NCBI GenBank assembly: GCA_964392385.1
Contig: CAYMPR010000001.1
Location: 44,678-108,677, forward strand
Source of the DNA: MWEH01 sp964392385
Lineage (GTDB): Bacteria > Bacillota > Clostridia > Christensenellales > DTU072
Direction of reading: 5' to 3'
Length of the DNA: 64,000 nucleotides
Part shown: one piece after another, positions 36,937 to 46,398 of the stretch
Numbering within the stretch: the stretch's first letter is position 1
How the letters are laid out: every line of letters starts with the position of its first letter
Notes under the pieces: model-generated
The model's database searches: none
What the model was told of the DNA's origin: nothing
The model's input: the letters and a program-made list of their open reading frames with translations, nothing else
Position numbers and translations under genes: made by a program

Positions 36937-37134
36937 ATTTAATCTTCAAAACGTTAAAAAACTTAATTTCCAGACTTTTTAGTGTTAAGAATTAATCTTG
37001 CGAAAAATTATATAAATATTAGACATTTTAGATAAACCTGACTCAGTTAAATCAATTTTAAAAAACATAATTTATTTAAGCCACTTTTTAAACTAGCCTT
37101 ATGGTTTCCTGATAAGTAATAATTATAAAAGCGA

Positions 37135-38370
37135 CTATATAATTAAACGAGAAATTGACTCAGTTAAAGCTATTTTATAATGCTCATAAGTTAAGCCACC
37201 TTGTAAATAAGCTGTATATGGTTTCCTAATTGGCGAATCGGCGCTAAGTTCAATAGATGAACCTTGAATAAATGTTCCTGCCGCCATAATGACTTGGTCT
37301 TTATAGCCAGGCATATCCCAAGGATATGGAGTCACATAGCTTTCAATTGGTGAGGAATATTGAATCCCTTGTATAAATGATATTAGTTGTTTTTCATCAT
37401 TAAATTGAATTGCCCTAATTATGTCATTTGGGAATTGATTATAATCAGGATTAACTTTGTATCCTAGGTTATGCATTACATTACCAGCTAAAATAGACCC
37501 TTTTAAAGCATTTGAAACTATTGATGGCGCTAGAAAAATTCCTTGAAAAAATGGCATATAAGAACTATTATAAGATCCAACCTCTAAACCCAAGCTTGGT
37601 GAGGTTAATCTTGAGGAAATTTTTTCGATTAAATCATGTTTTCCAGCAATATAGGCTCCTGTTGGTGCAATTCCTCCTCCAGGATTTTTTATGAGAGAAC
37701 CGACAATAATGTCGGCGCCAACATCAGATGGTTCAAGTTCGTTTACAAATTCACCATAACAATTATCAACCATTATTATGGATTTTGGCGAAGTGGTTTT
37801 TATAAGACTACATGCATCTTTAATATCATTTATAGATAAAGCATTTCGCCAGGAATATCCTTCAGATCTTGTAATATATATTAGATTTGGTTTATTTTGC
37901 TGTAAATAATTTTTAATTTTAATAATGTCAAACTTTCCTGTATTATCTAAATCTATTTCATCATAACTTATGTCATAATCCTTTAGAGAGCCGATATTTT
38001 CTCCTTTTATTACTTTTTGCAACGTATCATATGGTGCACCAGTTATAGATAACATACTTTCACGTATACGCAATAAGCCAAATAGAGCTATGGATAATGC
38101 TTGTGTCCCAGAGGTAATTAATGGAGAAACTATTGCATTTTCTGTATGAAAAATCTCCGAAAAAACTGCAGATAGAGCTTGTCTTCCTATATCATCATAC
38201 CCATAACCAGTTGATGGCATGAAATGGCGGCTAGAAATTCGGTTTTTACGGAAAGAATCTAAAACTTTTGATTGATTTATGTAGGATGTTTCTTCTGCTT
38301 TTTTAAAAAAATCAACAGATTTATTCTCTATTTCCTTTATTAATGATTGTATTGACTTGGAATCAAGCAT
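37135..38370 (-). CDS. ynbB: YnbB-type PLP enzyme ('aluminium resistance'/methionine gamma-lyase family)
   Basis: 411 aa, fold-type I PLP protein. Family phrases: STGYGYDDIGRQALSAVF, VSPLITSGTQALSIAL, VDNCYGEFVNELEPSDVGAD and the PLP lysine in GSLIKNPGGGIAPTGAYI, then GSSIELSADSPIRKPY. Homologues are widespread in Bacillota, often beside miaA or hfq, and the catalysed reaction is not settled; 'aluminium resistance' is historical. The start overlaps the miaA end by 8 nt. Confidence 0.85.
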   Translation of the reverse strand: MLDSKSIQSLIKEIENKSVDFFKKAEETSYINQSKVLDSFRKNRISSRHFMPSTGYGYDDIGRQALSAVFSEIFHTENAIVSPLITSGTQALSIALFGLLRIRESMLSITGAPYDTLQKVIKGENIGSLKDYDISYDEIDLDNTGKFDIIKIKNYLQQNKPNLIYITRSEGYSWRNALSINDIKDACSLIKTTSPKSIIMVDNCYGEFVNELEPSDVGADIIVGSLIKNPGGGIAPTGAYIAGKHDLIEKISSRLTSPSLGLEVGSYNSSYMPFFQGIFLAPSIVSNALKGSILAGNVMHNLGYKVNPDYNQFPNDIIRAIQFNDEKQLISFIQGIQYSSPIESYVTPYPWDMPGYKDQVIMAAGTFIQGSSIELSADSPIRKPYTAYLQGGLTYEHYKIALTESISRLII

Positions 38371-39292
38371 TTTCTCCCCCTACAATAATAGACTTAATAT
38401 AATTAATTAAGTTATCCTCGGAATTTTTTATAGATAGATTAAAATATTTTGCTATATCTTTGTATTGATTATTAAACCAAGTATCTTGTCGTTTTGCATA
38501 TGTATTTGTATTTGATAGGATCAATTTTTTTACTTCTTCTTCGCTAATTTGGCCTGAAAAATAATCTTTCCACTCTTTATATCCAATCCCTTGTAATGAT
38601 TGCATCTGAAAATTATATCCTTGTTCAAGAAGAGAAGCAACTTCGTTTTTTAGGCCAGAAGCTATCATCCTATCAATTCTTTCGTGAATACGGTGTCTTA
38701 ATTCATCTCTATTTCTCGATATAACGATTAAAACTATATTTGGGTTTACTATTTTTGTGTTTACTTTTGATAATGGCTTACCATTTAAGAGACATAAATA
38801 TAAAGTTCTTGCCACCCTTCTTGAGTTATTTGGATGAATTTTTGCAGCTGATTCAGGGTCAATGTTTAATAATTTATCGTAAATGTAATTATTGCCAAAT
38901 TTTTCTAATTCTAAATTAATTTCTTCTTCAATTTCCTTATTTTCAGTTCTTGTACCACCAAAATTCATACTGTAAACAAGAGAATCAATATAAAGCCCTG
39001 TCCCACCACAAACTATTGGTAAAATTTGTCTTGAGAAAATTTCTTTTATAGTGGCATTTGCTTTTAAACTATAATCATAAACGGAAAAATTTTCATTAGG
39101 GTTGCAAATATCAATAAGATGTTGTGAAACAATAGTTTTTTCTTTTGCTGTGCCAATATCTAATCCTTTATAGATTTGTATAGAATCTGCCGAAATAATT
39201 TCACCCTTAAATTTAATAGCAGCTTTTTGGGCTATTTCTGTTTTACCACATGCCGTTGGCCCACATAATATTATTGTTTTATTATTTATCAT
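38363..39292 (-). CDS. miaA: tRNA dimethylallyltransferase
   Basis: 309 aa; adds the isopentenyl group to A37 of tRNAs reading UNN codons, using DMAPP from the isoprenoid pathway. P-loop CGPTACGKTEIAQKAA, substrate signature DSIQIYKGLDIGTAK, VCGGTGLYIDSL and RRVARTLYLCL. It overlaps mutL by 4 nt. MiaB in the same operon completes the ms2i6A37 modification. Confidence 0.94.
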   Translation of the reverse strand: MINNKTIILCGPTACGKTEIAQKAAIKFKGEIISADSIQIYKGLDIGTAKEKTIVSQHLIDICNPNENFSVYDYSLKANATIKEIFSRQILPIVCGGTGLYIDSLVYSMNFGGTRTENKEIEEEINLELEKFGNNYIYDKLLNIDPESAAKIHPNNSRRVARTLYLCLLNGKPLSKVNTKIVNPNIVLIVISRNRDELRHRIHERIDRMIASGLKNEVASLLEQGYNFQMQSLQGIGYKEWKDYFSGQISEEEVKKLILSNTNTYAKRQDTWFNNQYKDIAKYFNLSIKNSEDNLINYIKSIIVGGENA

Positions 39293-41187
39293 AATTTTCT
39301 TTTAAATAATTTTTCAAATTCAGTTTTTGTATAAGTGATAAATGTTGGTCTCCCATGTGGACATTGAAGTGGAACACCCGATTTGGAAAAATAATCAATT
39401 AAATAGGTAATTTGCTCTATTGATAATTTAACATTTCCCTTAATCGCTGCTTTACAAGCAATTAGAGCAACTTTATCTTTAATAATTGAATTAATTGTCG
39501 AGAATGAATTAGTGCATAAAAGGTCCTTAACTAATAAACTAAATAATAATTTTATGTCAATATGATCAGATAATATGGATGGTATACCAGTTATTCTAAT
39601 TGTATCTGTTCCAAAAGATTCAATATCAAAACCAATTTTTAATAACTCTTCTTTTTTATCAACTAATATATTATGTTCCTCAAATGAACAATCATATAAT
39701 AATGGTAAAAGAAGTTGTTGAACGGTTAAATTATTATTAATTAGCTCTTTTAAGTAATCATCATAAATTAATCTTTCATGAAAAGCATGTTGATCAATTA
39801 AATACATAGTATCAAAAGATTCAATTATTAAGTAAGTATTAAATATTTGACCAATTATAGAAAATTTTGGAGCATTAATTGGTTTTATCGTGAATAAGTT
39901 TGAGGTTTCTGTAGAAAGATACTCGTTACCATCTTGTTTTTGTGGAATTGCAATATTTTGCTTTATATCTAATGTAAAGGGAAATCCTTGATTAGCCCCT
40001 GTTTGTTGGTTATTTTCTATCTCATTAGAATCTATATTATTGTTTATGGAGCTATTGTCTATTATTCTTCTATCTATTAAACCATTAGAATCTAGCCTAT
40101 TGTTTATGGTAGTATTATCTGTTTCTCTATCTATAAAACCCTGATTAAAAGAGCTGAAATTAGTTTCTGTTCCATGAAATTGAAGGAAAGAATCGCTTAT
40201 ATTATTTGAATAATCCTCTAAAGCGGTTTTTACCGTATTGTATACTTTTCCATATATTTTTTTAGAGTTAGAAAAACGTACTTCTCTTTTTGTAGGGTGA
40301 ACATTAACATCTACTTCTTCAAATGGAACAAGGATATGTAGGACAAACATAGGGAAGCAATGCTTCATAAGTAGATTGGAATATGCATTTTGGATAGTTG
40401 ATGTTAATGATAAATCTGTAATGACACGGCCATTTATTACTATTGTTTGAAAAGTTCTATTGTTTTTATATAGTGCAGGTGGTGAAATATAACCAGATAT
40501 TTTAATGGGACTTGAGTTATCTTGAATCATTATTAGTTGATTAGAAAGATTCTCGCCATATACCGCATTTAAAGCGCTTATAAGGCCTTGTCCCTGGGAA
40601 TTATATACTAGTTTGTTGTCTGAATAAAAGGTAATTGACACATCAGGATTAGATAAAATATATTGACAAATAACTTTCTTCACATTATTTTCTTCAGTGC
40701 TTTTGGGGCTCAAAAACTTATAGCGTGCAGGAGTATTATAAAAAATATTATTAATCAAGACAGAAGTCCCATTAGACCAAGCGTTATCAGTAATATTCAG
40801 AATATTGTTATTATAGGAAAGAATGGAACCATATTCTTCACCAGTAAAATGAGTTTTAATACATAAATCACTTACTGAAGAGATTGAAGCAAGTGCTTCA
40901 CCTCTAAATCCAAGCGTAGAAATAGCGAATAAATCATCAGAGTTTGTAAGTTTACTAGTGGCATGAGGTAAAATAGTTTTATAAAGTTCATCTCTAGGTA
41001 TTCCACAGCCATTATCAATTACTTCAATACTTTTAATTCCACCATCGAGAATATTTACGATAATTTTTGAAGCTCCAGCATCGATACTATTATCTATTAG
41101 CTCTTTTACAACAGAAGAAGGGTTCTCAATAACCTCTCCTGCAGAAATCCTGTTAAATATTGAACTATCAAGTATGTTAATAATCAT
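39289..41187 (-). CDS. mutL: DNA mismatch repair protein MutL (endonuclease type)
   Basis: 632 aa. N-terminal GHKL ATPase (IFNRISAGEVIENPSSVVKE; DNGCGIP; FRGEALASISS), linker about 335-440, C-terminal dimerisation/endonuclease domain with LIDQHAFHER, an ACKAAIKGN segment and CPHGRP. These mark MutL as the nicking type. In DQHAxxExxxxE the last acid is Asp (DQHAFHERLIYD). The linker holds a 20-aa tandem duplication. It overlaps mutS by 11 nt. Confidence 0.94.
   Translation of the reverse strand: MIINILDSSIFNRISAGEVIENPSSVVKELIDNSIDAGASKIIVNILDGGIKSIEVIDNGCGIPRDELYKTILPHATSKLTNSDDLFAISTLGFRGEALASISSVSDLCIKTHFTGEEYGSILSYNNNILNITDNAWSNGTSVLINNIFYNTPARYKFLSPKSTEENNVKKVICQYILSNPDVSITFYSDNKLVYNSQGQGLISALNAVYGENLSNQLIMIQDNSSPIKISGYISPPALYKNNRTFQTIVINGRVITDLSLTSTIQNAYSNLLMKHCFPMFVLHILVPFEEVDVNVHPTKREVRFSNSKKIYGKVYNTVKTALEDYSNNISDSFLQFHGTETNFSSFNQGFIDRETDNTTINNRLDSNGLIDRRIIDNSSINNNIDSNEIENNQQTGANQGFPFTLDIKQNIAIPQKQDGNEYLSTETSNLFTIKPINAPKFSIIGQIFNTYLIIESFDTMYLIDQHAFHERLIYDDYLKELINNNLTVQQLLLPLLYDCSFEEHNILVDKKEELLKIGFDIESFGTDTIRITGIPSILSDHIDIKLLFSLLVKDLLCTNSFSTINSIIKDKVALIACKAAIKGNVKLSIEQITYLIDYFSKSGVPLQCPHGRPTFITYTKTEFEKLFKRKL
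40023..40142 (-). repeat. 60-nt in-frame tandem duplication in the mutL linker
   Basis: Two adjacent units of about 60 nt, each starting CATTAGAATCTA and containing ATTGTTTATGG, similar but not identical. They encode FIDRETDNTTINNRLDSN and LIDRRIIDNSSINNNIDSN (about residues 349-388), a low-complexity Asn/Asp linker. Confidence 0.7.
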
Positions 41188-43831
41188 TTTTATTCTTTTT
41201 GCTCTTTATGGTTTTCTTTTTTAGATTTGATAATATAGTTAATGCCTCTATTGGAGTACAATTATCAACATTTATATCGTTAATAATATCACAGATCTCT
41301 TGATACTTTGTATCTTCAGTGAAAAAGCCTATTTGCTTTGTAGGAATGGAGGTGGCGGTTCCGTTTGAGGTAACTAATTCCTTAACATTTCTTAGATCAT
41401 GAGTTTCTTCAAGTCCATTCATCACGGTTTTTGCCCTATTAATAATTTCATTATGTATACCTGCAAGAGAAGCGACTTCTACACCAAAACTTTTATTTGC
41501 GCCCCCTCTAGCAATTTTATATAGAAATACAATTTCACCCGCATTCTCTTTAATCAATACGTGGTAATTCTTCACATTAGGGATAATGTTTTCAAGCTCT
41601 GATAATTCGTGATAATGTGTTGCAAAGAGTGTCTTTGCTTTAATTTTTAATGTAACATATTCAGCAATTGCCCATGCGATTGATAATCCATCAATTGTAG
41701 AGGTTCCCCTTCCTATTTCATCAAAAATAATCAAGCTATCTGCGGTAGCATTGTTTAAAATGTTTGCAACCTCTGACATCTCAACCATAAACGTTGACTG
41801 TCCAAAAGCTAGATTATCGCTTGCGCCTACTCTGGTAAACACTCTATCTACAAGTGAGATTTTCGCACTTGAACAAGGCACAAAGCAACCGATATGCGCC
41901 ATTAGTACAATTAATGCAACTTGTCTCATATAGGTTGATTTACCGGCCATGTTAGGCCCGGTAATAATTAGAGTTTGACAGTCTTTTTTAAAGAAGGTAT
42001 CATTGGAGATAAAATTAGTTTTGCCTAATTGTATATGTTCAACCACGGGATGCCTTCCACTTATAATAGAAATATCTTTATCTTTGCTAACTAAAGGTCT
42101 GACAAAGTTGCTCATTTTTGAAACTGTAGCAAAAGATAAAATTACATCAAGTTTTCCAAGTAATCTTGCATTTTGTTGAATAGCCTTAATGTTATTTAAT
42201 AGAGCGTCTTTAATTTTTGAATAAATAGTTTCTTCTAAATATATGGATTTTTCAAGGGACCCAAGGATTTTTTCCTCCATTATTTTCAATTCCTCAGTTA
42301 TATATCTTTCGCCAGTTGATAGTGTTTGTTTTCTAATATATCTTTGCGGAACTTTCGATAAATATGAATTACTAATTTCAATATAATATCCAAATATTCT
42401 ATTATAGCCCACTCTAAGAGTCTTTAATTCAGTAGATTCCTTTTCTTTTTGCTCATAATCAGATAGCCATTTTTTTGCATTTGTTTGTGCATCTCGTAAT
42501 TCATCAAGTTCATTGCTAAAACCTTTCTTTATAATCCCCCCATCTTTTGTAGAAATAGGCGGATTATCAACTAAAGAATTATCGAGAAAAGTAACAAGGT
42601 CTTTTAAGTCATCTAAATTTGAATCAATAGAAGATAAAACAGTAGATTTAAAAGAAGAGAGTATTTTTTTTATTGGAGTTACTTGTCTTAAGGAAATCAT
42701 TATACTAAGACATTCTCTAGGATTAATTGAGTTAAATGTAATCTTGTTACATAATCTTTCCACATCTCTTACTATTGATAATAAATCAATTAATTTGTTT
42801 CGTTTGCCATCATTATTTACTATTTCATCTACAGCATCTAATCTATTGTTAATTTCGTCTAATTTATTTAAAGGTTGGGTTATAGTTGATTTAATTTCTC
42901 TAGCCCCCATATTGGTTACCGTTTTATCAAGCACCCAAAGTAGGCTTCCTTTAATTTTATTATCATAAATATTTTCAATTAATTCTAAATTTTTAATTGT
43001 AGTATTATCAAGGAACATATTATTATTCGAAAAAATTATCTTTGGAGAATCAAAATGAAGCATATTACGCTTCTGAGTAATTTCTATATATTTAAATAAT
43101 CCACCAAGTGCACAAAGTGCAACTGGAACATTTTCTAACCCAAAAGAAGTAATATTATTTACTGAATAAAAATTAAGGATAGTATTTACTGAATTATCAT
43201 AATCATAAGCATAAGAATAAAAATCCTGTGCTTTAACTAAATTGTTGTTCTCTATTTCCTTTCTTTTATTCAAAAAATCACAAGCATCCTTATTACCTAG
43301 CAACTCGGCAGGTTTTAAGTAATTAATTAAATCAATAGCCTTATTAATTTCGTTTTCTTCAAATTGCTGACATTTTAGTTCACCGGTCGAAATGTCGGCC
43401 CAAGCTAAGCCAACAACTTTATTAATCAACGCAATAGATAACAAATAATTATTTGATCTAGCTTCTAAAGAATCCTCGTCAGTAACTGTTCCGGGGGTAA
43501 TAATTCTTATAACATCCCGTTCTATTAAGCCTTTTTGTGCTCCAGGTTGAGTTAATTGCTCACATATTGCAACTTTATTGCCAGATTTAACAAGTTTAGA
43601 TATATAAACATCAGCTGCGTGAAAAGGAACTCCACACATTGGTGCTCTTTCAGAAAGGCCACAATCTCTTCCCGTTAGAGTAAGATCTAGTATCTTACTA
43701 GCGATAATCGCATCTTCAAAAAACATTTCATAAAAATCACCAAGTCGATAAAAAATAATACAATCTTTGTAAGAATCTTTTATGGACATATAATGTCTCA
43801 TCATATCAGATAGTTGAAAAGTTTTTGTCAT
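41177..43831 (-). CDS. mutS: DNA mismatch repair protein MutS
   Basis: 884 aa. Mismatch-recognition domain I with FYRLGDFYEMF (Phe-x-Glu wedge), core and clamp domains, then the ABC ATPase with TGPNMAGKSTYMRQ (Walker A), STFMVEMSE and FDEIGRGTSTIDGLSIAWA (Walker B), and THYHEL. Length fits (about 860-880). The start overlaps the miaB end by 4 nt; mutS-mutL follow directly, so mismatch repair is made from one mRNA. Confidence 0.96.
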   Translation of the reverse strand: MTKTFQLSDMMRHYMSIKDSYKDCIIFYRLGDFYEMFFEDAIIASKILDLTLTGRDCGLSERAPMCGVPFHAADVYISKLVKSGNKVAICEQLTQPGAQKGLIERDVIRIITPGTVTDEDSLEARSNNYLLSIALINKVVGLAWADISTGELKCQQFEENEINKAIDLINYLKPAELLGNKDACDFLNKRKEIENNNLVKAQDFYSYAYDYDNSVNTILNFYSVNNITSFGLENVPVALCALGGLFKYIEITQKRNMLHFDSPKIIFSNNNMFLDNTTIKNLELIENIYDNKIKGSLLWVLDKTVTNMGAREIKSTITQPLNKLDEINNRLDAVDEIVNNDGKRNKLIDLLSIVRDVERLCNKITFNSINPRECLSIMISLRQVTPIKKILSSFKSTVLSSIDSNLDDLKDLVTFLDNSLVDNPPISTKDGGIIKKGFSNELDELRDAQTNAKKWLSDYEQKEKESTELKTLRVGYNRIFGYYIEISNSYLSKVPQRYIRKQTLSTGERYITEELKIMEEKILGSLEKSIYLEETIYSKIKDALLNNIKAIQQNARLLGKLDVILSFATVSKMSNFVRPLVSKDKDISIISGRHPVVEHIQLGKTNFISNDTFFKKDCQTLIITGPNMAGKSTYMRQVALIVLMAHIGCFVPCSSAKISLVDRVFTRVGASDNLAFGQSTFMVEMSEVANILNNATADSLIIFDEIGRGTSTIDGLSIAWAIAEYVTLKIKAKTLFATHYHELSELENIIPNVKNYHVLIKENAGEIVFLYKIARGGANKSFGVEVASLAGIHNEIINRAKTVMNGLEETHDLRNVKELVTSNGTATSIPTKQIGFFTEDTKYQEICDIINDINVDNCTPIEALTILSNLKKKTIKSKKNKNDY

Positions 43832-45168
43832 TTAACTATTTCTCCTATTAAAGAAGAGGATTTATTATCTAGAATTTTAATATTAACAAAAGTCCCTACT
43901 ATATCATCCTTGGAAGAAAACTTTACTAATTTACCATTATCTGTTCTTCCCAAATAAAAATTATTAGGTAACTTATCTTCAACTAAAACCTCATAGGTAT
44001 TATTAATATAGTTTTTACTGATTTCATGAGTAATAATATTTTGTTCTGCGATTAGCTTGGTAATTCTAGACTTTTTGACGCTAGCATCTATTTGGGTAAG
44101 TTTTGACGCTGGTGTGCCATTTCTTATAGAATAAACAAACATAAAAGCATTGCTGAATTTAATATTTTTTAATAATTGAATTGTATCGTTGAAATCTTCA
44201 TCGGTTTCTTCAGGGAATCCCACCATAATATCTGTCGAAATTTGCACATTAGGTATAATATTTTTTATTTTTTCAATCAAATATAAATACTCTTTGCTGG
44301 TATATTTTCTATTCATAGCACTCAGTATTTTATCAGAGCCAGACTGCAAAGGAAGATGTATATGTTTGCATAAAATAGTACTATTTGCGATTGTATTAAT
44401 CACTTCTAAAGACAAATCTTTGGGGTGAGAAGTCATAAATCTTAATCGATATTTAATATTAAAATTAGTTAAAGATAAAAGTAATTTATTAAAATTCCAC
44501 CCATCGTTTCTATCATTGCCATAACTATTAACATTTTGTCCTAATAAAGTGATTTCCTTATACCCTAATTCTAATAAAATTTTAACTTCATCAATAATCT
44601 CTTGGGGATTTCTACTAATTTCCCTACCTCTAACATAAGGAACTATACAATATGTACAAAAATTATTACATCCAGACATAATGCTAACCCAAGCATGAGG
44701 CCATGAAGATCGGTTTATCGGAGAATTGGTATTTGTTCTGTTCGTACTAGAAATGGGGAAATCCTGATAATAATTCTTCTCATATTTCTCCCCTAATTTC
44801 ATTTTTTCCGTCACTTCTTTTATGAGATATGGTAAAGTGTTTAGGTTAGACGTTCCAAGAGTTATATCTATAAATGGGAATTTAGCTATTAATTTTTGAG
44901 AGGCCTCATATTGTTGCATCATGCATCCCACAACAGCAATAATTAGTGATTTATTGTTATCTTTTAATGTTTTTAAATCACCAACTCTTCCTATTACACG
45001 ATTTTCGGCAGAATTTCTTACACAACATGTATTAAGTATAATTATGTTTGCGTTTAAATAATCATTGATGGGTTTATAGCCTAGATCAAGTAACATTCCA
45101 GAAATTTTTTCCGAGTCATGCACATTCATCTGACAGCCAAAAGTTTCGATAAAAAAATATTTTTGCAT
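43828..45168 (-). CDS. miaB: tRNA-2-methylthio-N6-dimethylallyladenosine synthase
   Basis: 446 aa radical SAM methylthiotransferase. UPF0004 domain with cysteines in ETFGCQMN, LNTCCVRNSAENR and VVGCMMQ; radical SAM cluster SGCNNFCTYCIVPYVRGRE; C-terminal TRAM domain. Converts i6A37 made by MiaA. ATG 45168 (MQKYFF) was chosen over ATG 45183: the longer version would use the -10 box as codons, and 45168 sits 6 nt beyond it. Confidence 0.94.
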   Translation of the reverse strand: MQKYFFIETFGCQMNVHDSEKISGMLLDLGYKPINDYLNANIIILNTCCVRNSAENRVIGRVGDLKTLKDNNKSLIIAVVGCMMQQYEASQKLIAKFPFIDITLGTSNLNTLPYLIKEVTEKMKLGEKYEKNYYQDFPISSTNRTNTNSPINRSSWPHAWVSIMSGCNNFCTYCIVPYVRGREISRNPQEIIDEVKILLELGYKEITLLGQNVNSYGNDRNDGWNFNKLLLSLTNFNIKYRLRFMTSHPKDLSLEVINTIANSTILCKHIHLPLQSGSDKILSAMNRKYTSKEYLYLIEKIKNIIPNVQISTDIMVGFPEETDEDFNDTIQLLKNIKFSNAFMFVYSIRNGTPASKLTQIDASVKKSRITKLIAEQNIITHEISKNYINNTYEVLVEDKLPNNFYLGRTDNGKLVKFSSKDDIVGTFVNIKILDNKSSSLIGEIVK

Positions 45169-45174
45169 GAGAAA

Positions 45175-45203
45175 ATTATACAATATGTAGTCTAACTAAT
45201 CAA
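45175..45203 (-). promoter_or_regulatory. promoter of miaB-mutS-mutL-miaA-ynbB, leaderless geometry
   Basis: Minus strand TTGATT (45198-45203), 17-nt spacer, TATAAT (45175-45180), then only TTTCTC before the ATG at 45168. It lies in the short space after thiI and uses the same hexamers and spacing as the lspA promoter. Confidence 0.7.
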
Positions 45204-45234
45204 TCAAATGGCAAAGTTGCCGATGATTTAATAA

Positions 45235-46398
45235 CTAATAAATTTCAGTATTTATATTACTAAGTGCATCTTCAACAAATGCTTCAATATTTAAATTTAA
45301 TTCAATCCTTTCGATATCTATTCTCTTTGGATGGATTACAGGCTTTTCTGGGAGAAACACAGTACAACAATCCTCATATGGTAGTGTGCTAATATCAAAA
45401 GTTTCAATTTTTTTTGCTATTTGAATAGTATCGTCTTTATCAAACCCGATTAAAGGACGTAAAACAGGAATAGACTCTAAAACATCATTCGTAATTGTAA
45501 TTCCTTCTATAGTTTGGCTTGCAACTTGGCCTAAACTCTCGCCAGTAATAATTGCTTGCACATTATTTTGAAGGGCTATTTTTTCTGCTATTCTCATCAT
45601 GAATCGTCTCATAATGGTAATCATATATTCTTTGGGACAGTTTTGATGGATTGCTAGCTGGATGTCAGTTAGTTTAACTAAAAACAATTTAAAGCCCAAA
45701 TTGTATATGCTTAATACTTTTGATAAATCTCGTACTTTTTGAATAGCTTGTTCGCCCGTATAAGGAAATGAATAAAAATGTAGCCCAAAAATTTTCATTC
45801 CTCTTTTTGTAATTAAATAGCCAGCTACAGGGCTATCAATTCCTCCTGAAAGTAATAGTAGCCCTTTTCCACTACAGCCTGTTGGTAATCCACCGAGCCC
45901 TTTTTGAATTTCTTTATATATATATGTTTGACCATTTTCTCTAATATCAATATTAATTTCAAAATCAAACCCAGTTAATTTAACTTTTAAATCGGGGAAG
46001 CGATTTAATAATTCCATACCAACTAAAGCAGCAATTTCAACTGAAGTATAGGGTATTTTTTTATCAGCGCGCTTTACTGTAACTCTAAATGAACCAGTTG
46101 AAGTAACTAGGTCTGAAGAAGTTTTAATGATTGTCTCTAAATCACTGGGTATTTTAATTGCATTGCTTATACTATAAATACCAAATATTTGTAATAAATT
46201 TTTACATATATCATCTCTATTTGAAACATCAAAATCATCTATATAAAATCTATTTCTAGAGGAATGAAATTTATAAGTAAAACTACAAAGCTTTTCTTTT
46301 ATATTTTTTGCAAGTAAGCTTTCAAAATAGCTTTTGTTATTCCCTTTTAAAAAAATCTCCCCTTGCCTAATAATAATAGAGTTGTATTCAGTTTGCAT
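45235..46398 (-). CDS. thiI: tRNA 4-thiouridine synthetase ThiI (no rhodanese domain)
   Basis: 387 aa. N-terminal ferredoxin-like and THUMP domains, then the PP-loop ATPase with LLLLSGGIDSPVAGY and ITGESLGQVASQT. It thiolates U8 of tRNA. It stops after the PP-loop domain, lacking the rhodanese domain of Escherichia coli ThiI, the usual form in Bacillota, where a dedicated cysteine desulfurase delivers sulfur. That partner is the gene just upstream, overlapping by 11 nt. Confidence 0.93.
   Translation of the reverse strand: MQTEYNSIIIRQGEIFLKGNNKSYFESLLAKNIKEKLCSFTYKFHSSRNRFYIDDFDVSNRDDICKNLLQIFGIYSISNAIKIPSDLETIIKTSSDLVTSTGSFRVTVKRADKKIPYTSVEIAALVGMELLNRFPDLKVKLTGFDFEINIDIRENGQTYIYKEIQKGLGGLPTGCSGKGLLLLSGGIDSPVAGYLITKRGMKIFGLHFYSFPYTGEQAIQKVRDLSKVLSIYNLGFKLFLVKLTDIQLAIHQNCPKEYMITIMRRFMMRIAEKIALQNNVQAIITGESLGQVASQTIEGITITNDVLESIPVLRPLIGFDKDDTIQIAKKIETFDISTLPYEDCCTVFLPEKPVIHPKRIDIERIELNLNIEAFVEDALSNINTEIY

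Larger units (their letters stand above)
36752..37134. other. gene-free region between ynbB and xerS
   Basis: No ORF, RNA gene or clear terminator is recognised. It holds the 28-bp palindrome at 36879-36906 and a second inverted repeat at 36914-36936; the rest is AT-rich, with a short G-rich patch GGGCGACCGGG near 36842. The ynbB mRNA must end here, but no strong T-tailed hairpin was found. Confidence 0.6.
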
